Assembly (NCBI GenBank): GCA_946886065.1
Contig: CAMPHU010000224.1
Coordinates: forward strand, 1-7,522
From: an uncultured Massilia sp.
GTDB taxonomy: Bacteria > Pseudomonadota > Gammaproteobacteria > Burkholderiales > Burkholderiaceae
DNA length: 7,522 nt
Reading direction: 5' to 3'
The notes beneath the pieces were generated by a model that had not been told where the DNA came from, did no database searches, and saw only the letters and a list, made by a program, of their open reading frames with translations. Both the position numbers and the translations under genes were made by a program. This document shows, piece by piece, positions 1 to 6,672 of this stretch. Position 1 is the first letter of the stretch. Every line of letters starts with the position of its first letter.

Positions 1-224
1 ATCCGCGGCCCGTTTGAGGTGGGCAAATCGTCCCAGTTGACGGACAGGCAAGCACTGTCCCGCTTTCGAACCGTCCTCGCCAATCGTGACGTGGCTTCGC
101 CAGGCGGCTTCCCTGTAGGATGCAAAACGACCAATGCGGCGAACAAGGTTCTTCCGGCATTTCCGCCAAACAGGTAAGAAAAGTGCCTGTTCAGCCGGCA
201 AAATCATTTTTGCAACAAGCTGCA

Positions 225-237
225 CATGCCCGGCATG
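225..237. repeat. Short inverted repeat upstream of the crtE promoter
   Basis: CATGCC-C-GGCATG is a perfect inverted repeat with 6-nt arms around a central C. Seven T residues follow at 246-252, but 8 nt separate them from the repeat, so it is a poor match to an intrinsic terminator. It is centred roughly 48 nt before the transcription start inferred from the -10 box at 267-272, which is where an activator could bind. Both readings (regulator site, or weak terminator for an upstream gene) are inference. Confidence 0.3.
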
Positions 238-266
238 CATTGAGGTTTTTTTAAGATTGTTTCCGG

Positions 267-272
267 TATGAT
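267..272 (+). promoter_or_regulatory. Candidate -10 box of the crt operon
   Basis: TATGAT matches the sigma-70 consensus TATAAT at five of six positions and lies 53 nt before the crtE start codon. It would place transcription initiation near 279. I see no good -35 hexamer at the proper distance: TTGAGG at 240-245 is 21 nt away, which is too far, and the area in between is a T run. The promoter may therefore be weak or depend on an activator. It is the best -10 candidate in the A/T-rich stretch before the operon. Confidence 0.35.
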
Positions 273-277
273 CCGCT

Positions 278-289
278 GGACGGCCGTCC
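278..289. promoter_or_regulatory. Perfect 12-bp palindrome, candidate operator at crtE
   Basis: GGACGGCCGTCC is a perfect palindrome. It starts 5 nt after the candidate -10 box, so it would cover the transcription start, a classic place for a repressor to block RNA polymerase. It lies between the -10 box and the crtE ribosome binding site, in non-coding DNA. GC-rich DNA produces short palindromes by chance, and no regulator gene is in the window, so the operator role is inference. Confidence 0.35.
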
Positions 290-325
290 GGTTTCCTCTC
301 CAGCACCCTGCACAAGGAATGGCGC

Positions 326-1324
326 ATGACTACACAGACACGGCGGTTCGGTAGGGAAACACGCGACGATGCCGCACGCGAGGAACTTGCAAGCATGCGT
401 CATGAACTCGAGGAGCGCATCGCCTTCCTCCTGTCCGAAGGCGCCCAGGCCGACCTGCTTAGCCTGGCGATGCGCGCGGGCGCGCTCAGTGCCGGCAAGC
501 GCATGCGTCCCCTGCTCCTGATGCTGGTGGCGCGCGACCTCGGCTGCGCATCGCCGGCCGTCATCGACGTCGCCTGCGCCGTGGAACTGGTGCACGCGGC
601 CTCGCTCATGCTGGACGACATGCCCTGCATGGACAACGCCCTGCTGCGGCGCGGCAAGCCGGCTATCCACGTGCAGTACGGCGAGGACGTGACCATCCTG
701 GCTTCCATCGCCCTGCTCAGCCGCGCGTTCTCGATCCTGGCCTCGATCCAGGACCTTCCCCCGCTCACCCGCACCGGGCTGGTGAACCGGCTGGCCGAGA
801 CGGTCGGCGCGCAGGGTTTGGTGCGCGGCCAGTTCATGGACCTGCGCGGCGGCGCCCACTCGGTGGCCGAGATCGCGGCGACCAACGAACTCAAGACCGG
901 TGTCCTGCTCGGCGTGGCGGTCGACATGGCCGCCATCCTGGCCCAGGCCGAGGACAGCGTCGGCGTCGCCCTGCGCGCCTTCGCGCTGGCGGCAGGCCAG
1001 GCCTTCCAGATCCGCGACGACTTCCAGGACGGCCCGGGCAACGACAGCACCCTGACCGGCAAGGACACCGGCAAGGACGTGGGCAAGAGCACCTTCGTCA
1101 ACGCGCTCGGCGCCGACGAAGCCCGGCGCCGGCTGCACGCCCACCTGGCGGAAGCCGACCACCACCTGAGCGCCGCGCTCAAGGGCAGGCAGGGCACCCG
1201 CAGCTTCGTGCGCGCGCTGTTCGCGCAGGGCGCGCCGGATGCCTTCCAGAAGCCCGGCATCGGCGCGATGATCCATGCCGACGCCGCCGCAGCCATGGCC
1301 GGGCACGACGCACGCGTCGGCTGA
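326..1324 (+). CDS. crtE: Geranylgeranyl diphosphate synthase CrtE
   Basis: This trans-prenyltransferase condenses isopentenyl diphosphate with allylic diphosphates to give C20 geranylgeranyl diphosphate, the entry to the carotenoid pathway; it is a soluble enzyme. The 332-residue protein has the first aspartate-rich motif DDMPCMD at 97-103 followed by LRRGKP, GQFMDL at 168-173, and the second aspartate-rich motif DDFQD at 231-235. These bind the Mg-diphosphates. The family sequence GKDVGKST follows at 249-256. The ATG at 326 is preceded by AAGGAA at 314-319 with 6 nt spacing, a good ribosome binding site. It is about 30 residues longer than the Pantoea enzyme, mostly at the N-terminus. It is the first gene of the operon, and crtX starts 2 nt after its stop. 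A 12-bp tandem duplication lies just after the second aspartate-rich motif. Confidence 0.95.
   Translation: MTTQTRRFGRETRDDAAREELASMRHELEERIAFLLSEGAQADLLSLAMRAGALSAGKRMRPLLLMLVARDLGCASPAVIDVACAVELVHAASLMLDDMPCMDNALLRRGKPAIHVQYGEDVTILASIALLSRAFSILASIQDLPPLTRTGLVNRLAETVGAQGLVRGQFMDLRGGAHSVAEIAATNELKTGVLLGVAVDMAAILAQAEDSVGVALRAFALAAGQAFQIRDDFQDGPGNDSTLTGKDTGKDVGKSTFVNALGADEARRRLHAHLAEADHHLSAALKGRQGTRSFVRALFAQGAPDAFQKPGIGAMIHADAAAAMAGHDARVG
1055..1078 (+). repeat. 12-bp perfect tandem duplication inside crtE
   Basis: ACCGGCAAGGAC occurs twice in direct succession (1055-1066 and 1067-1078) and encodes TGKD-TGKD at residues 244-251, followed by VGKST. The frame is preserved. The segment corresponds to the loop after the second aspartate-rich motif. 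As I recall the Pantoea CrtE, it has TGKD then SNQD at the same place, so the repeat substitutes for existing residues and does not lengthen the loop. Confidence 0.85.
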
Positions 1325-1326
1325 TC

Positions 1327-2622
1327 ATGGCGCACTTCGCCGTCGTCGCTCCCGCGTTCTACAGCCACTTCAAGGCCATGTCGGCGCTCGCCGCCGAGCT
1401 GGTCGACCGCGGCCACCGCGTCACCTTCATCCACCGGCCCGACGCCGCGCAATGGGTGGCGGACCAGCGCATCGGCTTTCACGCCGTGGGCGCCGCTACC
1501 CACCCGCCGGGATCGGTGCAGGCGGCGCTGCGGCGCGCGGCCAATCCCGGCGGCCCGCTCGGGCTGCGCCGCGTGATCTTCGACATGGCCGACAGCACCG
1601 CCATGCTGTGCCGCGAGCTGCCGGCCGCACTGGACGCGCTGCGCATCGACGCCGTGCTCGCCGACCAGATGGAAGCGGCCGGCGGCCTGGTGGCCGAAGC
1701 GCTCCGCATCCCTTTCGTGTCGGTGGCTTGCGCGCTGCCGGTCAACCGCGAGCCAGGCGTGCCGCTGCCGGTGATGCCCTTCGAGTACGGCCTGAGCGAA
1801 CGCCATCTCAAGATGGCCGAGGGCAGCACCCGCGTCTACGACTGGATGATGCAGCCGCACCGGCGCGCCATCGCCCTGCACGCGCGCCTGCTCGGCTTGG
1901 GCGAGCGCGACAACCTGCACCACTGCCTGTCGCCGCTGGCGCAGATCAGCCAGACAACCTCCGCCTTCGACTTCCCGCGCCGCGCGCTGCCCGCGCACTT
2001 CCACCACGTGGGGCCGCTGCGCTTCACCAGGCGCGCGGCCGGCCGCGATCACTTTTTGCCCGAGGTCGGCGCCGGCCGGCCCTTCGTATTCGCCTCGCTG
2101 GGCAGCATGCAGGGCGCGCGCTTCGGCCTGTTCCGCCGCATCGTGCGCGCCTGCCGCCCGCTCGACGTGCAACTGCTGGTGGCCCACTGCGGCGGCCTGG
2201 ACGCCCGCCAGGAACAGGTGCTAAGGGGCGAAGGCGCAACCTGGGTCTGCGCCTTCGCGCAACAGGAAGCCGTGCTGGCGCGCGCCGACGCCGTGGTCTC
2301 GCACGCGGGCGTGAACACGGTAATGGACGCGATCGCGGCGCGCACGCCGATGCTGGCGCTGCCGATCGCCTTCGACCATCCGGGCGCGGCGGCCAGGGTG
2401 GTCCACGCGGGCATCGGCCTGCGCATGTCGCCGCGTTTCGCCCGCCCCGCCGCGATCCGGCGCCAGCTGCGCCGGCTGCTGGACGAGCCGGGCTTCCACC
2501 AGCGCCTGGAACCGCTGGCCGCGAACCTGGCCCAGGCCGGCGGCACGCCCCGTGCGGCAGACATCGTCGAGAGCGCGCTGCAATTGCGAGCGGCGCCGGA
2601 CAGCGTGGCCTGCCTTGGATAA
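1327..2622 (+). CDS. crtX: Zeaxanthin glycosyltransferase CrtX
   Basis: This is a GT-B fold, UGT/MGT-like (family GT1) glycosyltransferase that adds a sugar from a UDP-sugar to the hydroxyl groups of zeaxanthin, giving mono- and diglycosides. The 431 residues equal the length I recall for Pantoea CrtX. The N-terminal acceptor domain has His14 (FYSH) as the likely catalytic base, then DQMEAAG at 113-119 and VSVACALPVNREPG at 131-144. The C-terminal donor domain has FASLGS at 255-260, AHCGGL at 286-291 and the UGT signature region from SHAGVNTV (325-332) to about 365. The last donor-contact pair is Asp350-His351, where I recall Asp-Gln in Pantoea CrtX. The ATG lies 2 nt after the crtE stop and has no clear ribosome binding site, so translation is probably coupled to crtE. 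Identification is firm; the exact sugar donor is less so. Confidence 0.93.
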   Translation: MAHFAVVAPAFYSHFKAMSALAAELVDRGHRVTFIHRPDAAQWVADQRIGFHAVGAATHPPGSVQAALRRAANPGGPLGLRRVIFDMADSTAMLCRELPAALDALRIDAVLADQMEAAGGLVAEALRIPFVSVACALPVNREPGVPLPVMPFEYGLSERHLKMAEGSTRVYDWMMQPHRRAIALHARLLGLGERDNLHHCLSPLAQISQTTSAFDFPRRALPAHFHHVGPLRFTRRAAGRDHFLPEVGAGRPFVFASLGSMQGARFGLFRRIVRACRPLDVQLLVAHCGGLDARQEQVLRGEGATWVCAFAQQEAVLARADAVVSHAGVNTVMDAIAARTPMLALPIAFDHPGAAARVVHAGIGLRMSPRFARPAAIRRQLRRLLDEPGFHQRLEPLAANLAQAGGTPRAADIVESALQLRAAPDSVACLG

Positions 2623-3787
2623 GCCCTGCGACCTGATCCTGGTGGGCGGCGGCCTGGCGAACGGGCTGATCGCCTGGCGCCTGCAAGCGCAGCGCCCCGA
2701 GCTGCGCATCCTGCTGCTCGAGCAGGGCGAACGCATCGGCGGCAACCACACCTGGTCCTTCCACGACGGCGACCTGGATGCGGCCCAGCGCCAGTGGCTC
2801 GCGCCCCTCGTGTCGGCGCGCTGGCCGCGTTACGACGTGCTGTTTCCGCTGTACGCGCGCACGCTCGACAGCGGCTACGCCAGCATCGCCTCGCAGGATT
2901 TCGCGCGCGTGATCGAGCCCGCGCTGGGCGAAGCGCTGCGCGTGAACGCACCCATCGACAGCCTGAGCCCGACCACCGTGCGCCTGGCCGACGGCTCCAC
3001 CCTGCAGGCGAAGGCGGTGATCGACGGCCGCGGCATGCGCGCCAGCAGCCGCCTCAGGCTGGGCTACCAGACCTTCCTCGGCCAGGAAGTGCGCCTGGAC
3101 TGGCCGCACGGCCTGAAGGCGCCGGTCATCATGGACGCCAGCGTCGCCCAGCAAGGCGGTTACCGCTTCGTCTACGTGCTGCCCTTCGGGCCGGACCGCC
3201 TGCTGATCGAGGACACCCATTACGTCGACAGCCAAGCCTGCGAGCCGGAACGCCTGCGCGCCAACATCGCCGAATATGCGCGTGAGCAGTGCTGGGAGAT
3301 CGCCGAAGTCCTGCGCGAGGAGCAGGGTTCGCTGCCCATCGTGCTGGCCGGCGACTTCGAGGCCTACTGGAACGACCTGCAGGGCCAGCCCTGCGCCGGC
3401 CTGCGCGCGGGCCTGTTCCACTCCACCACCGGCTACTCGCTGCCGCATGCGGTACGGCTGGCCGAGCGCATCGCCGGCCTGCGGGAATTGGACGCCCCGC
3501 AGCTGTTCGCCGCGATCCGCGACGAGGCGCGGCAGGAGTGGCGGCGGCAGCGCTTCTTCCGCATGCTCAACCGCATGCTGTTCCTGGCCGGCAGCCCGGA
3601 CAGCCGCTGGCGCGTGATGCAGCGCTTCTACCGCCTGCCGGCGCCGCTGATCGCCCATTTCTATGCCGGCCGCCTGAGCATCGGGGACAAGGCGCGCCTG
3701 TTGTCGGGCAAGCCGCCGGTGCCGGTGCTGCAAGCCCTGTCGGCCGTGTGCAAGTTCCACCCTCGCCAATTCGGGAAGCAAGAATGA
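2615..3787 (+). CDS. crtY: Lycopene beta-cyclase CrtY
   Basis: This enzyme cyclises both ends of lycopene to beta-carotene; family members are membrane-associated flavoproteins. From the TTG at 2615 it has 390 residues. The dinucleotide-binding segment is LILVGGGLANGLIA at 7-20, followed by GGNHTWSFH at 42-50, VIDGRG at 135-140, YRFVYVLP at 183-190, LLIEDTHY at 196-203 (the acidic Glu199-Asp200 pair typical of bacterial cyclases), EEQGSLPI at 235-242, TTGYSLP at 271-277 and MLNRMLFLAG at 317-326. No ATG is available. The only other upstream start in frame is GTG at 2552, which would add 21 residues inside crtX that do not resemble the family; homologues as I recall begin just before LILVGAG. 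The TTG start overlaps the end of crtX by 8 nt. The stop overlaps the crtI ATG (ATGA). Confidence 0.92.
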   Translation: MDKPCDLILVGGGLANGLIAWRLQAQRPELRILLLEQGERIGGNHTWSFHDGDLDAAQRQWLAPLVSARWPRYDVLFPLYARTLDSGYASIASQDFARVIEPALGEALRVNAPIDSLSPTTVRLADGSTLQAKAVIDGRGMRASSRLRLGYQTFLGQEVRLDWPHGLKAPVIMDASVAQQGGYRFVYVLPFGPDRLLIEDTHYVDSQACEPERLRANIAEYAREQCWEIAEVLREEQGSLPIVLAGDFEAYWNDLQGQPCAGLRAGLFHSTTGYSLPHAVRLAERIAGLRELDAPQLFAAIRDEARQEWRRQRFFRMLNRMLFLAGSPDSRWRVMQRFYRLPAPLIAHFYAGRLSIGDKARLLSGKPPVPVLQALSAVCKFHPRQFGKQE

Positions 3788-5274
3788 ACGCTATGAAAAG
3801 TGCAGTCGTCGTGGGCGCCGGCTTCGGCGGCCTGGCGCTGGCCATCCGCCTGCAGGCCCGGGGCGTGCGAACCACCCTGCTGGAAAAGCGCGACAAGCCG
3901 GGCGGGCGCGCCTATGTGTACGAAGACCAGGGATTCGTGTTCGACGCCGGGCCCACCGTCATCACCGACCCCTCCGCCATCGAGGAACTGTTCGCCGTGG
4001 CCGGCAAGCGCATGCGCGACTACGTGGAACTGCTGGAAGTGTCGCCCTTCTACCGCCTGTGCTGGGAAGACGGCAGCCATTTCGATTATGCGAACGACCA
4101 GGAAGCCCTGGACCGCCAGATCCATGCGCGCAGTCCGGCGGACGTGGCGGGCTATCACCGCTTCCTGGCCTATTCGAAGGCCGTGTTCGAGGAAGGCTAT
4201 ATCAAGCTGGGCGCCGTGCCCTTCCTGTCCTTCCGCGACATGATCCAGGCCGGGCCGCAGCTGGCGCGCCTGCAGGCCTGGCGCAGCGTGTACGGCATCG
4301 TGTCGCGCTTCATCCAGGACGAGCAGCTGCGCCAGGCGTTCTCCTTCCACTCGCTGCTGGTGGGCGGCAATCCCTTCGCCACCTCCTCGATCTACACCCT
4401 GATCCATGCGCTGGAGCGGCGCTGGGGCGTGTGGTTCCCGCGCGGCGGCACCGGCGCGCTGGTCAGGGGCCTGGTGCGGCTGTTCGAAGACCTGGGCGGG
4501 CGCATCGAGCTGAATGCACCGGTGGCGCGCATCGAAGCCAGCGGTGCGCGCGTGAGCGGCGTGCGCCTGGAAGACGGCCGCCTGTTCGCTGCGGACGCGG
4601 TGGCCTCGAACGCCGACGTGGTCCACACCTACGGTTCCCTGCTGGGCCAGCATCCGCGCGGCAGCGCGGAGGCGGACAGCCTGCGCAAGAAGCGCTTCAG
4701 CAACTCGCTGTTCGTGCTCTATTTCGGGCTGGACCATCGCCACGAGCAGCTCCAGCACCACACGGTCTGCTTCGGGCCGCGTTACCGGGAGCTGATCAAG
4801 GACATCTTCCAGGGCGATGCGCTGGCCGAGGATTTCTCGCTCTACCTGCACGCCCCCTGCGTGACCGACCCGTCGCTGGCGCCGCCCGGCTGCGGCAGCC
4901 ACTACGTGCTGGCGCCGGTACCCCACCTGGGCAATGCGCCGATCGACTGGGAAGTGGAAGGACCGCTGTACCGCGACCGCATCTTCGACTACCTGGAGCG
5001 GCGCTACATGCCGGGCCTGCGCAGCCAGCTGGTGACCAGCCGCATCTTCACGCCGCTCGACTTCCGCGACCAGCTCAACGCGCACCTGGGCTCGGCCTTC
5101 TCGCTGGAGCCGATCCTGACCCAGAGCGCCTGGTTCCGGCCGCACAACCGCGATGCGGCGCTGCCCAACTTCTACCTGGTGGGCGCCGGCACCCATCCCG
5201 GCGCCGGGGTGCCGGGCGTGATCGGCTCGGCCAAGGCGACGGCGGGCCTGATGCTGGACGAGGCCGCGCCATGA
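3784..5274 (+). CDS. crtI: Phytoene desaturase CrtI (lycopene-forming)
   Basis: This FAD-dependent membrane-associated desaturase introduces four double bonds into phytoene to give lycopene. The 496 residues are close to the 492 I recall for Pantoea CrtI. The N-terminal Rossmann motif is GAGFGG at 11-16, with Glu34 ending the second strand and GGRAYVYEDQG at 40-50. FDAGPTVITDPSAIEELF follows from 53. The middle has FSFHSLLVGGNPF and WGVWFPRGGTGAL, and the C-terminal bacterial phytoene dehydrogenase signature is GAGTHPGAGVPGVIGSA at 467-483. The start ATG at 3784 overlaps the crtY stop and has GGGAAG at 3773-3778 as ribosome binding site; a second in-frame ATG at 3793 is possible. The stop overlaps the crtB start (ATGA). 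Extensive similarity to the Pantoea enzyme supports a four-step product, although step number cannot be read from sequence alone. Confidence 0.96.
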   Translation: MNAMKSAVVVGAGFGGLALAIRLQARGVRTTLLEKRDKPGGRAYVYEDQGFVFDAGPTVITDPSAIEELFAVAGKRMRDYVELLEVSPFYRLCWEDGSHFDYANDQEALDRQIHARSPADVAGYHRFLAYSKAVFEEGYIKLGAVPFLSFRDMIQAGPQLARLQAWRSVYGIVSRFIQDEQLRQAFSFHSLLVGGNPFATSSIYTLIHALERRWGVWFPRGGTGALVRGLVRLFEDLGGRIELNAPVARIEASGARVSGVRLEDGRLFAADAVASNADVVHTYGSLLGQHPRGSAEADSLRKKRFSNSLFVLYFGLDHRHEQLQHHTVCFGPRYRELIKDIFQGDALAEDFSLYLHAPCVTDPSLAPPGCGSHYVLAPVPHLGNAPIDWEVEGPLYRDRIFDYLERRYMPGLRSQLVTSRIFTPLDFRDQLNAHLGSAFSLEPILTQSAWFRPHNRDAALPNFYLVGAGTHPGAGVPGVIGSAKATAGLMLDEAAP

Positions 5275-6242
5275 GCGACACCCTGCTCGACCACGCGACA
5301 CGGACCATCGCGGTCGGCTCGAAGAGCTTCGCGGCCGCGGCCAGATTGTTCTCGCCGGGGACGCGGCGCAGCGTGCTGATGCTGTACGCCTGGTGCCGCC
5401 ACTGCGACGACGTGGTCGACGGCCAGGAACTGGGCTTTGGCGCCTCCATGCAGGCGCCGCACGATGTGCGGCGCGAGCTTGCCGAACTGGTCGCCCAGAC
5501 CCGGCGCGCCTATGCGGGCGAACCGATGCGGGACCCGGCCTTCGCCGCCTTCCAGGAGGTGGCGCTGCGCCACGCCATGCCGCAGCGCTTCGCCTTCGAC
5601 CACCTGGCCGGCTTTGCGATGGACGTCGACGGGACGCATTACGAGACCATCGAGGACACGCTGCGCTATTGCTACCACGTGGCCGGCGTGGTGGGCCTGA
5701 TGATGGCCTCGATCATGGGCGTGAAGGATGCGGCGGTGCTGGACCGCGCCTGCGACCTGGGCCTGGCCTTCCAGCTGACCAACATCGCGCGCGACATCGT
5801 GGAAGATGCGCGGATCGGGCGCTGCTACCTGCCGGCCGAATGGCTGCGCGAGGCGGGCATTCCGCCGGCGGAGGTGGCGCTGCCGAGGCACCGCGACGCG
5901 CTGACGCGGGTGGCGGCGCGCCTGGTCGACGCCGCCGAGCCGTATTACGACTCGGCCAGCGTGGGCATCCGCGCCCTGCCCCTGCGCTCGGCCTGGGCCA
6001 TCGCGACCGCGCGCAACGTGTACCGCGAGATCGGCATCGAAGTAAAGCGCCGCGGCGCGCGCGCCTGGGACGAGCGCTGCGGCACGTCGAAGGCGCGCAA
6101 GCTGTGGCTGCTGGGGAAAGGCGGCCTCGCCGCCCTTAGTTCGCGTCTTGGCGCGGCGCCGGAACGTCCGGATGCGCTGTGGCGGCGGCCGGGCGCCGGG
6201 CACGCAGCGGCGCTTGATGCTGCGCTTGCAGTTGACGCTTGA
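5271..6242 (+). CDS. crtB: 15-cis-phytoene synthase CrtB
   Basis: This squalene/phytoene synthase family enzyme joins two geranylgeranyl diphosphates head to head to form phytoene, the committed step. The 323-residue protein has the first aspartate-rich motif DDVVD at 46-50, the family signature YCYHVAGVVGLMM at 133-145, and the second signature from LGLAFQLTNIARDIVEDA (163-180) to GRCYLP (183-188), which carries DIVED at 175-179. The ATG at 5271 overlaps the crtI stop and has GAGG at 5260-5263 with 7 nt spacing. The conserved part ends near RPDALWRRP (299-307). The following Ala-rich tail of about 16 residues has no counterpart in the Pantoea protein as I recall it. The last 107 nt of the gene also encode the end of crtZ on the other strand. 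It is the last gene of the crtE-led operon. Confidence 0.96.
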   Translation: MSDTLLDHATRTIAVGSKSFAAAARLFSPGTRRSVLMLYAWCRHCDDVVDGQELGFGASMQAPHDVRRELAELVAQTRRAYAGEPMRDPAFAAFQEVALRHAMPQRFAFDHLAGFAMDVDGTHYETIEDTLRYCYHVAGVVGLMMASIMGVKDAAVLDRACDLGLAFQLTNIARDIVEDARIGRCYLPAEWLREAGIPPAEVALPRHRDALTRVAARLVDAAEPYYDSASVGIRALPLRSAWAIATARNVYREIGIEVKRRGARAWDERCGTSKARKLWLLGKGGLAALSSRLGAAPERPDALWRRPGAGHAAALDAALAVDA

Positions 6243-6672
6243 GCGTGTCGACCGGCGGGGCGTACAGGAAGCCGAAAGACACCGCGCCGTCCTTGCCCTC
6301 CACCGCGTGGTGCATGCGGTGCGCCTGGTAGAGGCGCTTGAGGTAGCCGCGCTTCGGCACGTAGCGGAAGGGCCAGCGCCGGTGCACCAGGCCGTCGTGG
6401 GCGACGAAGTACAGGAAGCCGTAGGCGGTCATGCCGGCGCCGATCCATTCGAGCGGATGGGCGCCCTCCGTGCCGAACCAGATCAGGGCGATGGCGATGC
6501 CGGCGAAAACGAGGGCGTACAGGTCGTTCTTCTCGAACCAGCCGGTGCGCGGCGCATGGTGCGAGCGGTGCCATCCCCAGCCGAAGCCATGCATGATGTA
6601 CTTGTGTGCGACGATGGAAAACAGTTCCATCATCACGACGGTGAGCACGACGATGAGCGCATTCCAGAGCAT
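6136..6672 (-). CDS. crtZ: Beta-carotene 3-hydroxylase CrtZ
   Basis: This di-iron integral membrane hydroxylase of the fatty acid hydroxylase superfamily converts beta-carotene to beta-cryptoxanthin and zeaxanthin. The 178-residue protein has all four histidine clusters: His23-x4-His28, His35-x2-His38-His39, His92-x4-His97 and His118-x2-His121-His122. Hydrophobic segments lie at about 4-22, 52-67 and 76-91. The ATG at 6672 is chosen because homologues as I recall begin MLW just before the first helix. An in-frame ATG at 6720 would add 16 unrelated residues and would fall on the candidate -10 box. No strong ribosome binding site is seen. It is transcribed against the operon, and its last 107 nt overlap crtB in antisense; the overlapped part is the Ala/Pro-rich tail plus a few residues before it. 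Confidence 0.95.
   Translation of the reverse strand: MLWNALIVVLTVVMMELFSIVAHKYIMHGFGWGWHRSHHAPRTGWFEKNDLYALVFAGIAIALIWFGTEGAHPLEWIGAGMTAYGFLYFVAHDGLVHRRWPFRYVPKRGYLKRLYQAHRMHHAVEGKDGAVSFGFLYAPPVDTLKRQLQAQHQAPLRARRPAAATAHPDVPAPRQDAN

Larger units (their letters stand above)
1..325. other. Leader region upstream of crtE, no convincing gene
   Basis: This stretch is visibly richer in A and T than the rest, above all from about 180 to 270, which suits a promoter region. A + strand reading frame is open from the left edge to a TAA at 175-177 (58 codons), and a - strand frame is open from an ATG at 240 to the left edge (80 codons). Neither has a recognisable product, a good ribosome binding site or the strong G/C third-position bias of the genes to the right, so neither is called. 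A perfect 6-bp inverted repeat, GGACAG/CTGTCC with a 7-nt loop, lies at 42-60 without a following T run. The promoter elements near crtE are listed separately. The upstream neighbour lies outside the window. Confidence 0.6.

Noticed and set aside
42..60. GGACAG/CTGTCC hairpin as terminator or promoter operator
   Set aside because: Short stem without a T tract, and no promoter elements at proper spacing around it. TTGACG at 37-42 has no -10 partner.
1..177. Possible C-terminal end of an upstream + strand gene (58 open codons ending at TAA 175-177)
   Set aside because: Weak codon bias and no recognisable motif. It cannot be told from chance without the sequence to the left.
400..2187. A 595-codon - strand open frame opposite crtE and crtX
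   Set aside because: Antisense frames stay open in GC-rich coding DNA. The translation is low-complexity Ala/Arg/His-rich with no domain, and both + strand genes are certain.
2024..3781. A 585-codon - strand open frame opposite crtX and crtY
   Set aside because: Its second half is a run of Arg, Pro and Ala typical of a shadow frame, and crtY on the + strand has clear family motifs.
4059..5270. In-frame extension of CrtB upstream by about 400 codons through crtI
   Set aside because: The extension is an out-of-frame reading of crtI. CrtB begins at the ATG at 5271, with a GAGG ribosome binding site.
3661..5301. A 546-codon - strand open frame opposite crtI
   Set aside because: No recognisable domain, composition of an antisense shadow, and crtI is unambiguous.
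6159..6171. Hairpin CCGGA-ACG-TCCGG as terminator for crtB or crtZ
   Set aside because: The stem is only 5 bp, has no T run on either strand and lies inside both coding regions.
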